Source: an uncultured Gemmatimonadota bacterium (GTDB lineage: Bacteria > Gemmatimonadota > Gemmatimonadetes > Gemmatimonadales > GWC2-71-9). From it: 12,559 nt of DNA. The translations under genes were made by a program, and so were the position numbers. The notes beneath the pieces are model-generated. The model was given only the letters and a program-made list of their open reading frames with translations, did not search any database and was not told the origin of the DNA. Below, in pieces: positions 1 to 5,833 of this stretch. Location of the stretch: assembly GCA_937961295.1 (NCBI GenBank), contig CALGOK010000042.1:1-12559 (forward strand). Direction: 5' to 3'. The first letter of the stretch is position 1. The number at the start of each line of letters is the position of its first letter.

Positions 1-80
1 GGTTTTCTCTTTCTTGGGGGGGCGCCAGCAGATGATGGTCCGTACGGTGACTGGGGTTCAGACGTGTGCTCTCCCGATCT
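1..80. other. Residual Illumina adapter at the contig end
   Basis: Positions 47-80 match the 34-base TruSeq read-2/index adapter core (begins GTGACTGG, ends CCGATCT) at 32 of 34 positions; the differences are G for A at 55 and C for T at 73. Read on the reverse strand it gives the peptide end EIGRAHV, a typical trace of adapter carry-over. Upstream, 25-38 resembles the start of the P7 oligonucleotide at 11 of 14 positions, and 16-22 is a run of seven G. The stretch should be treated as library artefact, not genome. The match at 47-80 is seen directly; the origin of 1-46 is inferred. Confidence 0.93.
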
Positions 81-166
81 CGCCCTGGCACGAGCCGCTG
101 ATCCGGAACACTCGTGGCGCGGTCACCGGCCAGACGGTGCTGCGCGGCGAGATCGACTTCGCCTGA
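81..166 (+). CDS. C-terminal fragment of an unidentified protein
   Basis: An open frame ending at the TGA at 164-166 encodes about 27 residues after the adapter, beginning PWHEPLIRNTRGAV and ending RGEIDFA. It is cut off on its 5' side by the contig end. The codons are strongly GC-biased at third positions, as in the neighbouring genes, and a Shine-Dalgarno sequence for the next gene follows seven bases after the stop, so it is plausibly the tail of a real upstream gene in the same operon. The fragment is too short for me to recognise a family, so no function is proposed. Confidence 0.5.
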
Positions 167-172
167 ACTCCC

Positions 173-178
173 GGAGGA
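173..178 (+). promoter_or_regulatory. Ribosome binding site deciding the GTG start at 186
   Basis: GGAGGA lies seven bases before GTG 186. It favours that start over the in-frame ATG at 114, which would overlap the upstream gene fragment and has no such site. Confidence 0.7.
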
Positions 179-185
179 CGCCGAC

Positions 186-833
186 GTGACCGATCCCGCT
201 CGCCAACCGCTCGACGACGCCACGCGCGCGCTGGTCGCCCTCGCGGCCGCCATCGCCCAGGGGGAGGAGCCGGAGGTCCGCGATCGGGTGGCCGAAGCGC
301 TCGCGGCCGGCGTGACGCCAGCCTGGGGCGATGAACTGCTGCTGCAATCGGTGCTGATGGTCGGCTGGCCGCGCACGCTGGTGGCCGCCGCGCATTGGCG
401 CAAGGCGATCGGCATCGCCCCCACGGGCGACGACACCGACCTCGACTACGCCGACCATCCCGAGTGGACGCGTCGCGGCGAGGCCACCTGTCGCACCGTG
501 TACGGCGACAACTACGCCAAGCTGCGCCAGAACGTCCGGGCACTCCACCCGGCACTCGATGCGTGGATGCTCACCGAGGGGTACGGGCGCACCATGTCCC
601 GTCCCGGCCTCGACCTGTTGCGCCGGGAGCTCTGCGTGATCGCGCAGACCGCGGTGCTCAACACCCCGCGCCAGCTCCACTCGCACCTGCGCGGCGCCCT
701 CAACGCCGGCGCGTCATTCGCGATGGTCGACGGTGCACTGGCCGAGGTGAACGCCTTCGTCTCGCACGACGACTGGAAGGCGATCAAGGAGCTGTGGGAG
801 CAGGTCCAGGACGGCTGGAGCTTCCTCGGGTGA
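186..833 (+). CDS. Carboxymuconolactone decarboxylase-like (CMD/AhpD fold) protein
   Basis: A 215-residue helical protein with two CMD-like halves. The N-terminal half has the pattern around WGDELLLQSVLMVGWPR. The C-terminal half has RELC at 147-150, HSH at 165-167 and RGALNAGAS just after, matching the family pattern of RE, conserved His, and GA..AGA. The CxxC pair that gives AhpD proteins peroxidase/disulfide activity is absent, so an AhpD-type peroxidase is unlikely; the substrate cannot be told. The start is GTG 186 because of the GGAGGA site upstream. Its TGA overlaps the GTG of obg by four bases, which suggests coupled translation. Family membership is fairly secure; the role is unknown. 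Confidence 0.78.
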   Translation: MTDPARQPLDDATRALVALAAAIAQGEEPEVRDRVAEALAAGVTPAWGDELLLQSVLMVGWPRTLVAAAHWRKAIGIAPTGDDTDLDYADHPEWTRRGEATCRTVYGDNYAKLRQNVRALHPALDAWMLTEGYGRTMSRPGLDLLRRELCVIAQTAVLNTPRQLHSHLRGALNAGASFAMVDGALAEVNAFVSHDDWKAIKELWEQVQDGWSFLG

Positions 834-1912
834 GCTTCGTCGATCGGGTGGTGGTGGAGGTGCACGGCGGCCGTGGCGGCGACGGCGCGTCGTCGTTTGC
901 GCGCTTCAAGTTCCAGCCCAAGGGCGGCCCCGACGGCGGCGATGGCGGCGGCGGCGGGTCGGTGTGGCTCCGCGCCAACTCCAACCTTTCCACGCTGCTC
1001 GACTACCGCTACCAGGCGGTGTGGCGCGCCGACCGCGGGGTGCACGGCAAGGGGAAGAAGATGACCGGTGCCACCGCCGACGACATCTACCTCCCCGTGC
1101 CGCCGGGCACCGAGGCGCACGACGCCGAGTCGGGGGAGCTGATCGGCGAGGTGCTGCGCGATGGCGAGACGCTGCGGCTGGCGCGCGGCGGTCGCGGCGG
1201 TCGTGGCAACGCGCGGTTCGCGACGAGCACCCATCGCGCCCCCCGCGAGTGGGAGGAGGGCGGCGAGGGCGAGTCGCGGCGGGTGGAGCTGGTGCTCAAG
1301 CTGATCGCCGACATCGGGCTCGTCGGCGAGCCGAATGCGGGAAAGAGCACCCTGCTGTCGGTGATCAGTGCCGCCCGCCCCAAGATCGCCGACTACCCTT
1401 TCACCACGCTGGAACCGAACCTCGGCGTGGTCGGGCTGTCGGGGTCGCGGTCGTTCGTGACCGCCGACATTCCCGGGATCATCGAGGGCGCGCACGAGGG
1501 GAAGGGGCTCGGGCTCACGTTCCTGCAGCACGTGGAGCGGACCCGGGCACTGGCGTACCTGGTGCCGCTCGACGCCCCCGACCCGCAGGCGACGTTCGAC
1601 CAGCTGCGGCGCGAGGTGGCGCTGCACTCGGCCGCGCTGGCGGCGAAGCCGCACGTGGTGGTGCTCACCAAGCGCGACCTGCACGCGGACGACGATCCGC
1701 TTCCCGTCCTCGATGCGCCGGATGCCCGCGCGGCGCTGGTGGTGTCGGCCGTTACCGGCCGCGGCATCGAGGACCTCAAGGAATCGCTCTGGCAGCTGGT
1801 GCGCGACCTGCGCGCCGACGAGGCCGCTGACGAGGACCCGGACGTCAAGGAGAACGCGACGGATGACGACTGGGACCTCGACTGGGGAGAGACCGACCCG
1901 GGCCACGACTGA
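830..1912 (+). CDS. obg: Obg family GTPase (ribosome assembly)
   Basis: A 360-residue Obg/CgtA GTPase; the family acts in large-subunit maturation and stress responses. Residues 1-158 form the glycine-rich Obg domain (VHGGRGGDG, GGDGGGGGSV, GGRGGRGNARF). The G domain follows, with G1 GEPNAGKST at 166-174, G2 YPFTT at 189-193, G3 DIPG at 213-216 leading into IEGAHEGKGLG, G4 TKRD at 280-283 in place of the commoner NKxD, and G5 SA at 306-307. The C-terminus is a short acidic tail, not an OCT domain. The GTG start overlaps the preceding stop as GTGA; the alternative long upstream reading runs through the CMD-like gene in the wrong frame. dprA begins within its last 50 bases. Confidence 0.96.
   Translation: MSFVDRVVVEVHGGRGGDGASSFARFKFQPKGGPDGGDGGGGGSVWLRANSNLSTLLDYRYQAVWRADRGVHGKGKKMTGATADDIYLPVPPGTEAHDAESGELIGEVLRDGETLRLARGGRGGRGNARFATSTHRAPREWEEGGEGESRRVELVLKLIADIGLVGEPNAGKSTLLSVISAARPKIADYPFTTLEPNLGVVGLSGSRSFVTADIPGIIEGAHEGKGLGLTFLQHVERTRALAYLVPLDAPDPQATFDQLRREVALHSAALAAKPHVVVLTKRDLHADDDPLPVLDAPDARAALVVSAVTGRGIEDLKESLWQLVRDLRADEAADEDPDVKENATDDDWDLDWGETDPGHD
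1847..1853 (+). promoter_or_regulatory. Ribosome binding site for dprA inside obg
   Basis: AAGGAGA within the obg acidic tail sits nine bases before ATG 1863. It is the best support for starting dprA there and not at the in-frame ATG 1947, which would remove the AWLALAMVPG segment normally found at the DprA N-terminus. Confidence 0.65.
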
Positions 1913-3008
1913 CGACGCGGAACGCGAGGCGTGGCTCGCGCTGGCAATGGTGCCCGGGCTCGGCGCCCGCGGGATCGCACAACTGGTGCAGCACTTCGGC
2001 AGCGCCGCGGCGGTGCTCGATGCCCCGCCGCGGGCGCAGCGGGAGATCGGTCGGATCCCGGCTCGAGTGCTCGCCCAGGTCGGTTCCCAGCGACGCCGAA
2101 TAGCGGAGGTGATGGCGTCGGCCCCCGCGAACGACCAGGCCGTACTCGTGCCGGTCGACGCCGACTTCCCGCCGAGGCTTCGGTCGATTCCCGATCCTCC
2201 ACCGATCCTGTTCGCCCGCGGTCGTCTGGAGCTCGGCTCGGCCCGGTCCGTCGCCATCATCGGGAGCAGAAACCACACGCGCTACGGCGCAGATGTCGCC
2301 GAGCAGCTGGGGGCCATCGCAGCAGGTGCTGGTCTCGTGGTCGTCAGCGGCATGGCCAGGGGGCTTGATGCCGTTGCGCAGCTGGCGGCACTCAGGTCCG
2401 GGGGGACGAGCATCGGCGTCCTCGGAACCGGGGTCGACGTGGTCTACCCCACGTCGAACCGACTGCTCTACGAGCAACTCGTCGAGACCGGGCTGGTCCT
2501 GAGTGAACAGCCTCCGGGGGCGCGGGGTCACCCTGGCACGTTTCCTCGCCGCAACCGCCTCATCAGCGGACTTGCCGACGCGCTGGTCGTGGTCGAGGCA
2601 GCAGAGGGATCCGGCACGCTGATCACCGTGGCTTGTGCGCTGGAGCAGGGTCGCGAGGTGCTGGCGGTGCCCGGTCCGATCACCTCAGCCACGTCACAGG
2701 GCACCAACCGACTCATCCGTGATGGTGCGACGCCGGTTCTCGAGCCAGGCGACCCGCTCGCTGTGCTCGGCGTGGCGACGCGCGCGCAAGCCGAGGCAGT
2801 CGTCGCTCCCTCGTGTACGCTTTCCGCGGATGAGGCACAGGTGTTCCATGCAGTCAGTGTCGATCCGATCCAGCTCGATGATCTCGCGCTGCGTGTCGGC
2901 ATGCCGATCGGCACGCTGTTGGGGACCCTGCTGGGTCTCGAGATCGGGGGGCTGGTCGAACAGCTTCCGGGTTCGATGTTCCGGCGTCGTGGAGCTCCTC
3001 GCCAATAG
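1863..3008 (+). CDS. dprA: DNA-processing protein DprA (Smf)
   Basis: A 381-residue DprA, which in known systems binds incoming single-stranded DNA and loads RecA during natural transformation. The N-terminal helix-hairpin-helix-like part (AWLALAMVPGLG, about 23-60) is followed by the Rossmann core: GSR at 134-136, SGMARGLD from 162, GVDVVYPTSN at 190-199, SEQPPG near 214, FPRRNRLISG at 227-236, GSGTLIT and REVLAVPGP. Residues about 320-375 fit the winged-helix C-terminal domain. The usual His in the SG.A.GID..AH motif is Gln (Q173). The start is set by an AAGGAGA site and gives a 50-base overlap with obg. Some codons are unusual for the region (ATA at 2100, AGA at 2268). No competence genes are visible nearby. 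Confidence 0.94.
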   Translation: MTTGTSTGERPTRATTDDAEREAWLALAMVPGLGARGIAQLVQHFGSAAAVLDAPPRAQREIGRIPARVLAQVGSQRRRIAEVMASAPANDQAVLVPVDADFPPRLRSIPDPPPILFARGRLELGSARSVAIIGSRNHTRYGADVAEQLGAIAAGAGLVVVSGMARGLDAVAQLAALRSGGTSIGVLGTGVDVVYPTSNRLLYEQLVETGLVLSEQPPGARGHPGTFPRRNRLISGLADALVVVEAAEGSGTLITVACALEQGREVLAVPGPITSATSQGTNRLIRDGATPVLEPGDPLAVLGVATRAQAEAVVAPSCTLSADEAQVFHAVSVDPIQLDDLALRVGMPIGTLLGTLLGLEIGGLVEQLPGSMFRRRGAPRQ

Positions 3009-3020
3009 CACGGTCGCGGT

Positions 3021-3131
3021 CCACGCACGACCCGGAGGCTGCGTCCGCGATGCCCGCCCCGCCGTCTCGGGCACCGATGTCGGGGCGCGGGGCGGTGGCA
3101 TCGCTCGACGCGGCCACCGGGTCGTGCGTGG
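3021..3131 (+). other. Long imperfect hairpin (candidate structured RNA or terminator)
   Basis: A perfect 15-bp inverted repeat (3021-3035 with 3117-3131, left arm CCACGCACGACCCGG) continues inward after one A-A mismatch as 3037-3045/3107-3115, then 3047-3054/3097-3104 and 3055-3062/3087-3094. That gives about 40 pairs around a loop at 3063-3086. The one non-Watson-Crick pair counted (3040/3112) is G-U in plus-strand RNA. It begins 12 bases after the dprA stop. There is no T-run after it, so it is not a standard intrinsic terminator. It could be a dprA 3' element, a leader of the next gene, a small RNA or a decayed inverted-repeat element. Confidence 0.6.
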
Positions 3132-3136
3132 CAGTT

Positions 3137-3245
3137 CCATGCGGTGGCGGTCGGTCCCGGATTGCCGCCGTCCCTTGCCAGATCCGGAGCTTGGTCGGGG
3201 CACGGACGGGCACTCCGGGACCGATTGCCGCCGCGAGCCACGCGC
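3137..3245 (+). other. Second long hairpin, with a stem competing with the first
   Basis: 3140-3161 pairs with 3214-3235 (22 pairs). The four imperfect ones (3140/3235, 3145/3230, 3149/3226, 3150/3225) are all G-U in plus-strand RNA. Inner stems are 3163-3165/3210-3212 and 3168-3173/3204-3209. An outer stem, 3124-3132 with 3237-3245, would extend it but uses the 3' arm of the first hairpin (3117-3131), so the two folds exclude each other, as in switch-like leaders. It lies 54 bases before the start of the FAD-linked oxidoreductase. The pairing is read directly; any function is inference. Confidence 0.5.
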
Positions 3246-3286
3246 ACCAGTCCTCCCCCGGCCCTGCGCCGCCATCGCGGGCGCCC

Positions 3287-3292
3287 CATATT
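3287..3292 (+). promoter_or_regulatory. Candidate -10 element before the FAD-linked oxidoreductase gene
   Basis: CATATT ends seven bases before ATG 3299, in an otherwise very GC-rich gap. There is no Shine-Dalgarno sequence before this ATG and no clear -35 box. If it is a -10 element, transcription would begin at or near the A of ATG, giving a leaderless message. The same spacing occurs at hrcA. Confidence 0.35.
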
Positions 3293-3298
3293 CCTTCC

Positions 3299-4684
3299 AT
3301 GTCCGTGACCAGCAACCTCCTCAATCGTGACGACGCGGTGCGCCGTTCGTTCGCCGCCGATGCCAGCGGGCTCGAGATGCTGCCCGATGCGGTGGCGCGT
3401 CCCACCTCGCGCGACGAGCTGGTGGAGGTGGTGCGCGAGGCGGGATCCGCACGGATGGCGATCACTCCCGCGGCCGGGATGAGCAGCATGACCGCGGGAC
3501 CGATCTGCGACCACGGCGTGGTGCTCTCGGTGCGCGGCCTCGATCGCATGCTCGACATCGATCGCGACCGGATGACGGTGCGTGTCGAGCCGGGGATCGG
3601 CGTTGCCGACCTCAAGCGCCGACTGGCGACCGAGGGGTTCCTCTTCGCGCCTGATCCCACCAGCGAGGAGGAGGCGGCGCTCGGCGGGTCGATCGCCTGC
3701 AACGCCAGTGGTGCGCGCTCCCTCAAGTACGGCGCCACCCGGCGCCACGTGGCCGGTCTCACGGTGGTGCTCGCCAGCGGTGAGGTGGCCGAGTTCCATC
3801 GCAGCCGGGTGGAAAAGAACACCGTCGGCTACGCCGCGGTGCAGGATCCGGTCGACTGGTTCATCGGCAGCGAAGGGACCCTCGGCGTGGTGGTCGAGGC
3901 CGAGCTGTCGCTGTTGCCGCTTCCCCAGCGCGTGACGGGGCTGGGGTTCCCGTTCCCGGACCAGTCCTCCGCGTTCGCGTTCGTTCGCGCGGCGCGCGAT
4001 GCGATGCGGCGTGGCGCGATCGACCCGCGCTGCCTCGAGTTCCTCGACGTGCGCTCGCTCGAGATCGTCCGGTCGCAGGATGGCGGCGCGGGGTGGGGCG
4101 GCGAGGCGTTCATCTACACCGAGCAGGAACATCGCGGCGACGCCGAGCTCGACTACGACGCCTGGCTCGTGCTGGGCGAGGCGAACGGCGCGCTGGTCGA
4201 CGACGTGCTGGCGTTCGATGACGATGCCAAGATCCGGACCGCGCGCCTGGTGCGGCACGCCGTGCCGGTGACCATGCTCGAGCGCGGCAACGCATACATG
4301 GCCGATGGCGGTCGCCGCATCGCCACCGACTGGGCCGTGCCCTATCCGCTGCTGGAGCGCGCCCTCGCCGTTGCGCGCGAGGCCGCCGAGCGGCACGGCG
4401 TCGCACTCCCCACGGTGTACGGCCACTCCGGCAACGGCCATCCCCACCAGGACTACGTCGCGCGCAACGATGCCGAGGTGGAAGTGGTCGAGCGGGTGAT
4501 CTGGGAGACGCTGGAACAGGTGATGGCGATGGGCGGGACCGTCGCCGCCGAGCACGGCATCGGCAAGCTTAAGCGGAAGTGGATGCCCCTGCAGCTCTCC
4601 GCGGCGCAGCAGGCGGTGATGCGCGGCATCAAGCGCGCCCTCGATCCCCACGGCCTGATGGCGCCGGGGAACATCCTCGCCTGA
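3299..4684 (+). CDS. FAD-linked 2-hydroxyacid dehydrogenase-like oxidoreductase (GlcD family)
   Basis: A 461-residue protein with an FAD_binding_4 (PCMH-type) domain, about 30-200, and an FAD-oxidase C-terminal domain, about 205-460. Visible marks are VEPGIGVADLKRRL from 97, LGGSIACNASGARSLKYGA at 128-146, IGSEGTLGVVVEAEL at 179-193, GHSGNGHPHQD at 375-385 (the GHxGDGNxH metal-site motif in altered form), EHGIGKLKRKW at 418-428 and the ending LDPHGLMAPGNIL. The family oxidises 2-hydroxyacids such as glycolate or D-lactate; the substrate here cannot be told. The usual glycine-rich GGGTS loop is replaced by PAAGMSSMTAG. ATG 3299 is chosen because it fits the family N-terminus; an extension to 3050 would run through the hairpins. 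Confidence 0.88.
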   Translation: MSVTSNLLNRDDAVRRSFAADASGLEMLPDAVARPTSRDELVEVVREAGSARMAITPAAGMSSMTAGPICDHGVVLSVRGLDRMLDIDRDRMTVRVEPGIGVADLKRRLATEGFLFAPDPTSEEEAALGGSIACNASGARSLKYGATRRHVAGLTVVLASGEVAEFHRSRVEKNTVGYAAVQDPVDWFIGSEGTLGVVVEAELSLLPLPQRVTGLGFPFPDQSSAFAFVRAARDAMRRGAIDPRCLEFLDVRSLEIVRSQDGGAGWGGEAFIYTEQEHRGDAELDYDAWLVLGEANGALVDDVLAFDDDAKIRTARLVRHAVPVTMLERGNAYMADGGRRIATDWAVPYPLLERALAVAREAAERHGVALPTVYGHSGNGHPHQDYVARNDAEVEVVERVIWETLEQVMAMGGTVAAEHGIGKLKRKWMPLQLSAAQQAVMRGIKRALDPHGLMAPGNILA

Positions 4685-4705
4685 GCCGCGGCTCGGCTGC
4701 CCTTC

Positions 4706-5812
4706 ATGCACCTCTACATCCACGTCCCGTTCTGCGCGCGGCGCTGCTCGTACTGCGACTTTGCCATCGCAGTCCGCCGCGAGACGCCCGATGCCGACTT
4801 TGTCGCGGCGATCGCGCGGGAGTGGGCCATGCGCGGCACGCACCCGGTGGTGTCCGGTGCCGCGCGGCTCGACACGCTCTACTTCGGTGGCGGGACGCCG
4901 TCCCGGCTGGCACCCGCATCGATCGGATCGCTCATTGCGGACATCGCGCGCGACCTGCCGCTTGCCCCGGACGCCGAAGTCACCCTCGAGACGAATCCCG
5001 ACGACGTCACGGCCGAGCGCGCCGTGGCGTGGCGCGCGGCCGGCATCAACCGCATCTCGCTCGGCGTGCAGAGCCACGATCCGGCAGTGCTCGAGTGGAT
5101 GCATCGCACCCACCGCGCGGAGCAGGTGCCGGAGGCCTTCGCGCTCCTGCGCGACGCGGGATTCGACGACATCTCCGCCGACCTGATCTTCGCGCTCCCC
5201 GCCGAGGTGCCGCGCGACTGGGCCCGCGACCTCGAGTGCACCCTCGCGCTCGAACCGGACCACCTCTCGCTCTACGGCCTCACGGTCGAACCGCACACCC
5301 CGCTGGCGCGCTGGACCGCTCGCGGCAGCGCGCACGAGGCGAGCGAGGATCGCTATGCGGCGGAGTACCTGCTCGCGCATCGCCGGCTGCGCGAGGCGGG
5401 CTTCGAGCACTACGAGGTGTCCAATGCGGCGCGCCCCGGACGCCGCGCGCGCCACAACAGCGCCTACTGGGCGCAGCGCGACTATCTCGGGCTCGGCCCG
5501 AGCGCCCACTCCTTCCTGGGCGGCGAGCGGTCGTGGAACATCCGCGAGTGGGCCGAATGGCAGCGCGTCGTCGCCGCCGGGCGCGATCCCCGGGCAGGGT
5601 CGGAGCAGCTGGACGCCGCCCAGCGGGAGCTCGAGCACCGGTACCTCGGCCTGCGCACCGACCGCGGGCTCCCGGTGGAATCGCTGGACGACGCGCTCCG
5701 CGAGCGGTGGCGCGCCGCCGGGTGGGCCGCGGAGGAGGACCACCGCCTGCGCCTCACCGCCGAGGGGTGGTTGCGGCTCGATGCGCTGGTCACCGCGGCC
5801 GGGGGGTCCTAA
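4706..5812 (+). CDS. hemW: Heme chaperone HemW (radical SAM, HemN-like)
   Basis: A 368-residue radical SAM protein. It opens with YIHVPFC and carries the cluster cysteines C10, C14 and C17 in CxxxCxxC followed by DF, then GGGTPS at 61-66, RISLGVQS at 126-133, HYEVSN at 235-240, HNSAYW at 250-255 and GLGPSAHSF at 262-270. These are the HemW marks; related HemN oxidases have a longer N-terminus, absent here. HemW binds heme and is thought to deliver it to membrane proteins, and many are misannotated as coproporphyrinogen III oxidase. It lies 21 bases after the oxidoreductase with no clear Shine-Dalgarno sequence. The hemW-hrcA adjacency is widely conserved and supports the call. Confidence 0.94.
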   Translation: MHLYIHVPFCARRCSYCDFAIAVRRETPDADFVAAIAREWAMRGTHPVVSGAARLDTLYFGGGTPSRLAPASIGSLIADIARDLPLAPDAEVTLETNPDDVTAERAVAWRAAGINRISLGVQSHDPAVLEWMHRTHRAEQVPEAFALLRDAGFDDISADLIFALPAEVPRDWARDLECTLALEPDHLSLYGLTVEPHTPLARWTARGSAHEASEDRYAAEYLLAHRRLREAGFEHYEVSNAARPGRRARHNSAYWAQRDYLGLGPSAHSFLGGERSWNIREWAEWQRVVAAGRDPRAGSEQLDAAQRELEHRYLGLRTDRGLPVESLDDALRERWRAAGWAAEEDHRLRLTAEGWLRLDALVTAAGGS

Positions 5813-5815
5813 CTT
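5810..5815 (+). promoter_or_regulatory. Candidate -10 element before hrcA
   Basis: TAACTT contains the hemW stop codon and ends seven bases before ATG 5822. No Shine-Dalgarno sequence precedes hrcA and no -35 box is clear. Transcription starting about seven bases downstream would fall on the start codon, giving a leaderless message. The spacing equals that before the oxidoreductase at 3299. Confidence 0.35.
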
Positions 5816-5833
5816 CCGGGCATGCCGGAAGTT
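5811..5833. promoter_or_regulatory. Perfect 9-bp inverted repeat over the hrcA start (candidate operator)
   Basis: AACTTCCGG at 5811-5819 is the exact reverse complement of CCGGAAGTT at 5825-5833, with the five-base spacer GCATG holding the start codon. It is not the CIRCE element (TTAGCACTC-N9-GAGTGCTAA) that HrcA normally binds, and no CIRCE is visible near hrcA. It overlaps a possible -10 box and the start codon, where a repressor would block initiation. Alternatively, in a read-through message it would form a hairpin with AUG in the loop. The repeat is certain; the role is inferred. Confidence 0.5.

Noticed and set aside
114..185. Start of the CMD-like gene at ATG 114
   Set aside because: It would overlap the end of the upstream gene in another frame and lacks a Shine-Dalgarno sequence, whereas GTG 186 has GGAGGA at good spacing.
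395..829. In-frame upstream extension of obg to 395
   Set aside because: It reads the CMD-like gene in another frame, gives an Arg/Pro-rich peptide, and the Obg domain begins exactly at GTG 830.
3050..3298. N-terminal extension of the oxidoreductase to ATG 3050
   Set aside because: The added 83 residues are Ala/Pro/Gly-rich with no family match and run through the long hairpins; the family N-terminus fits ATG 3299.
3009..3298. tRNA, CRISPR repeats or insertion-sequence ends in the largest gap
   Set aside because: No cloverleaf with a TTC loop, no regularly spaced direct repeats, no transposase frame and no target duplication could be seen by eye.
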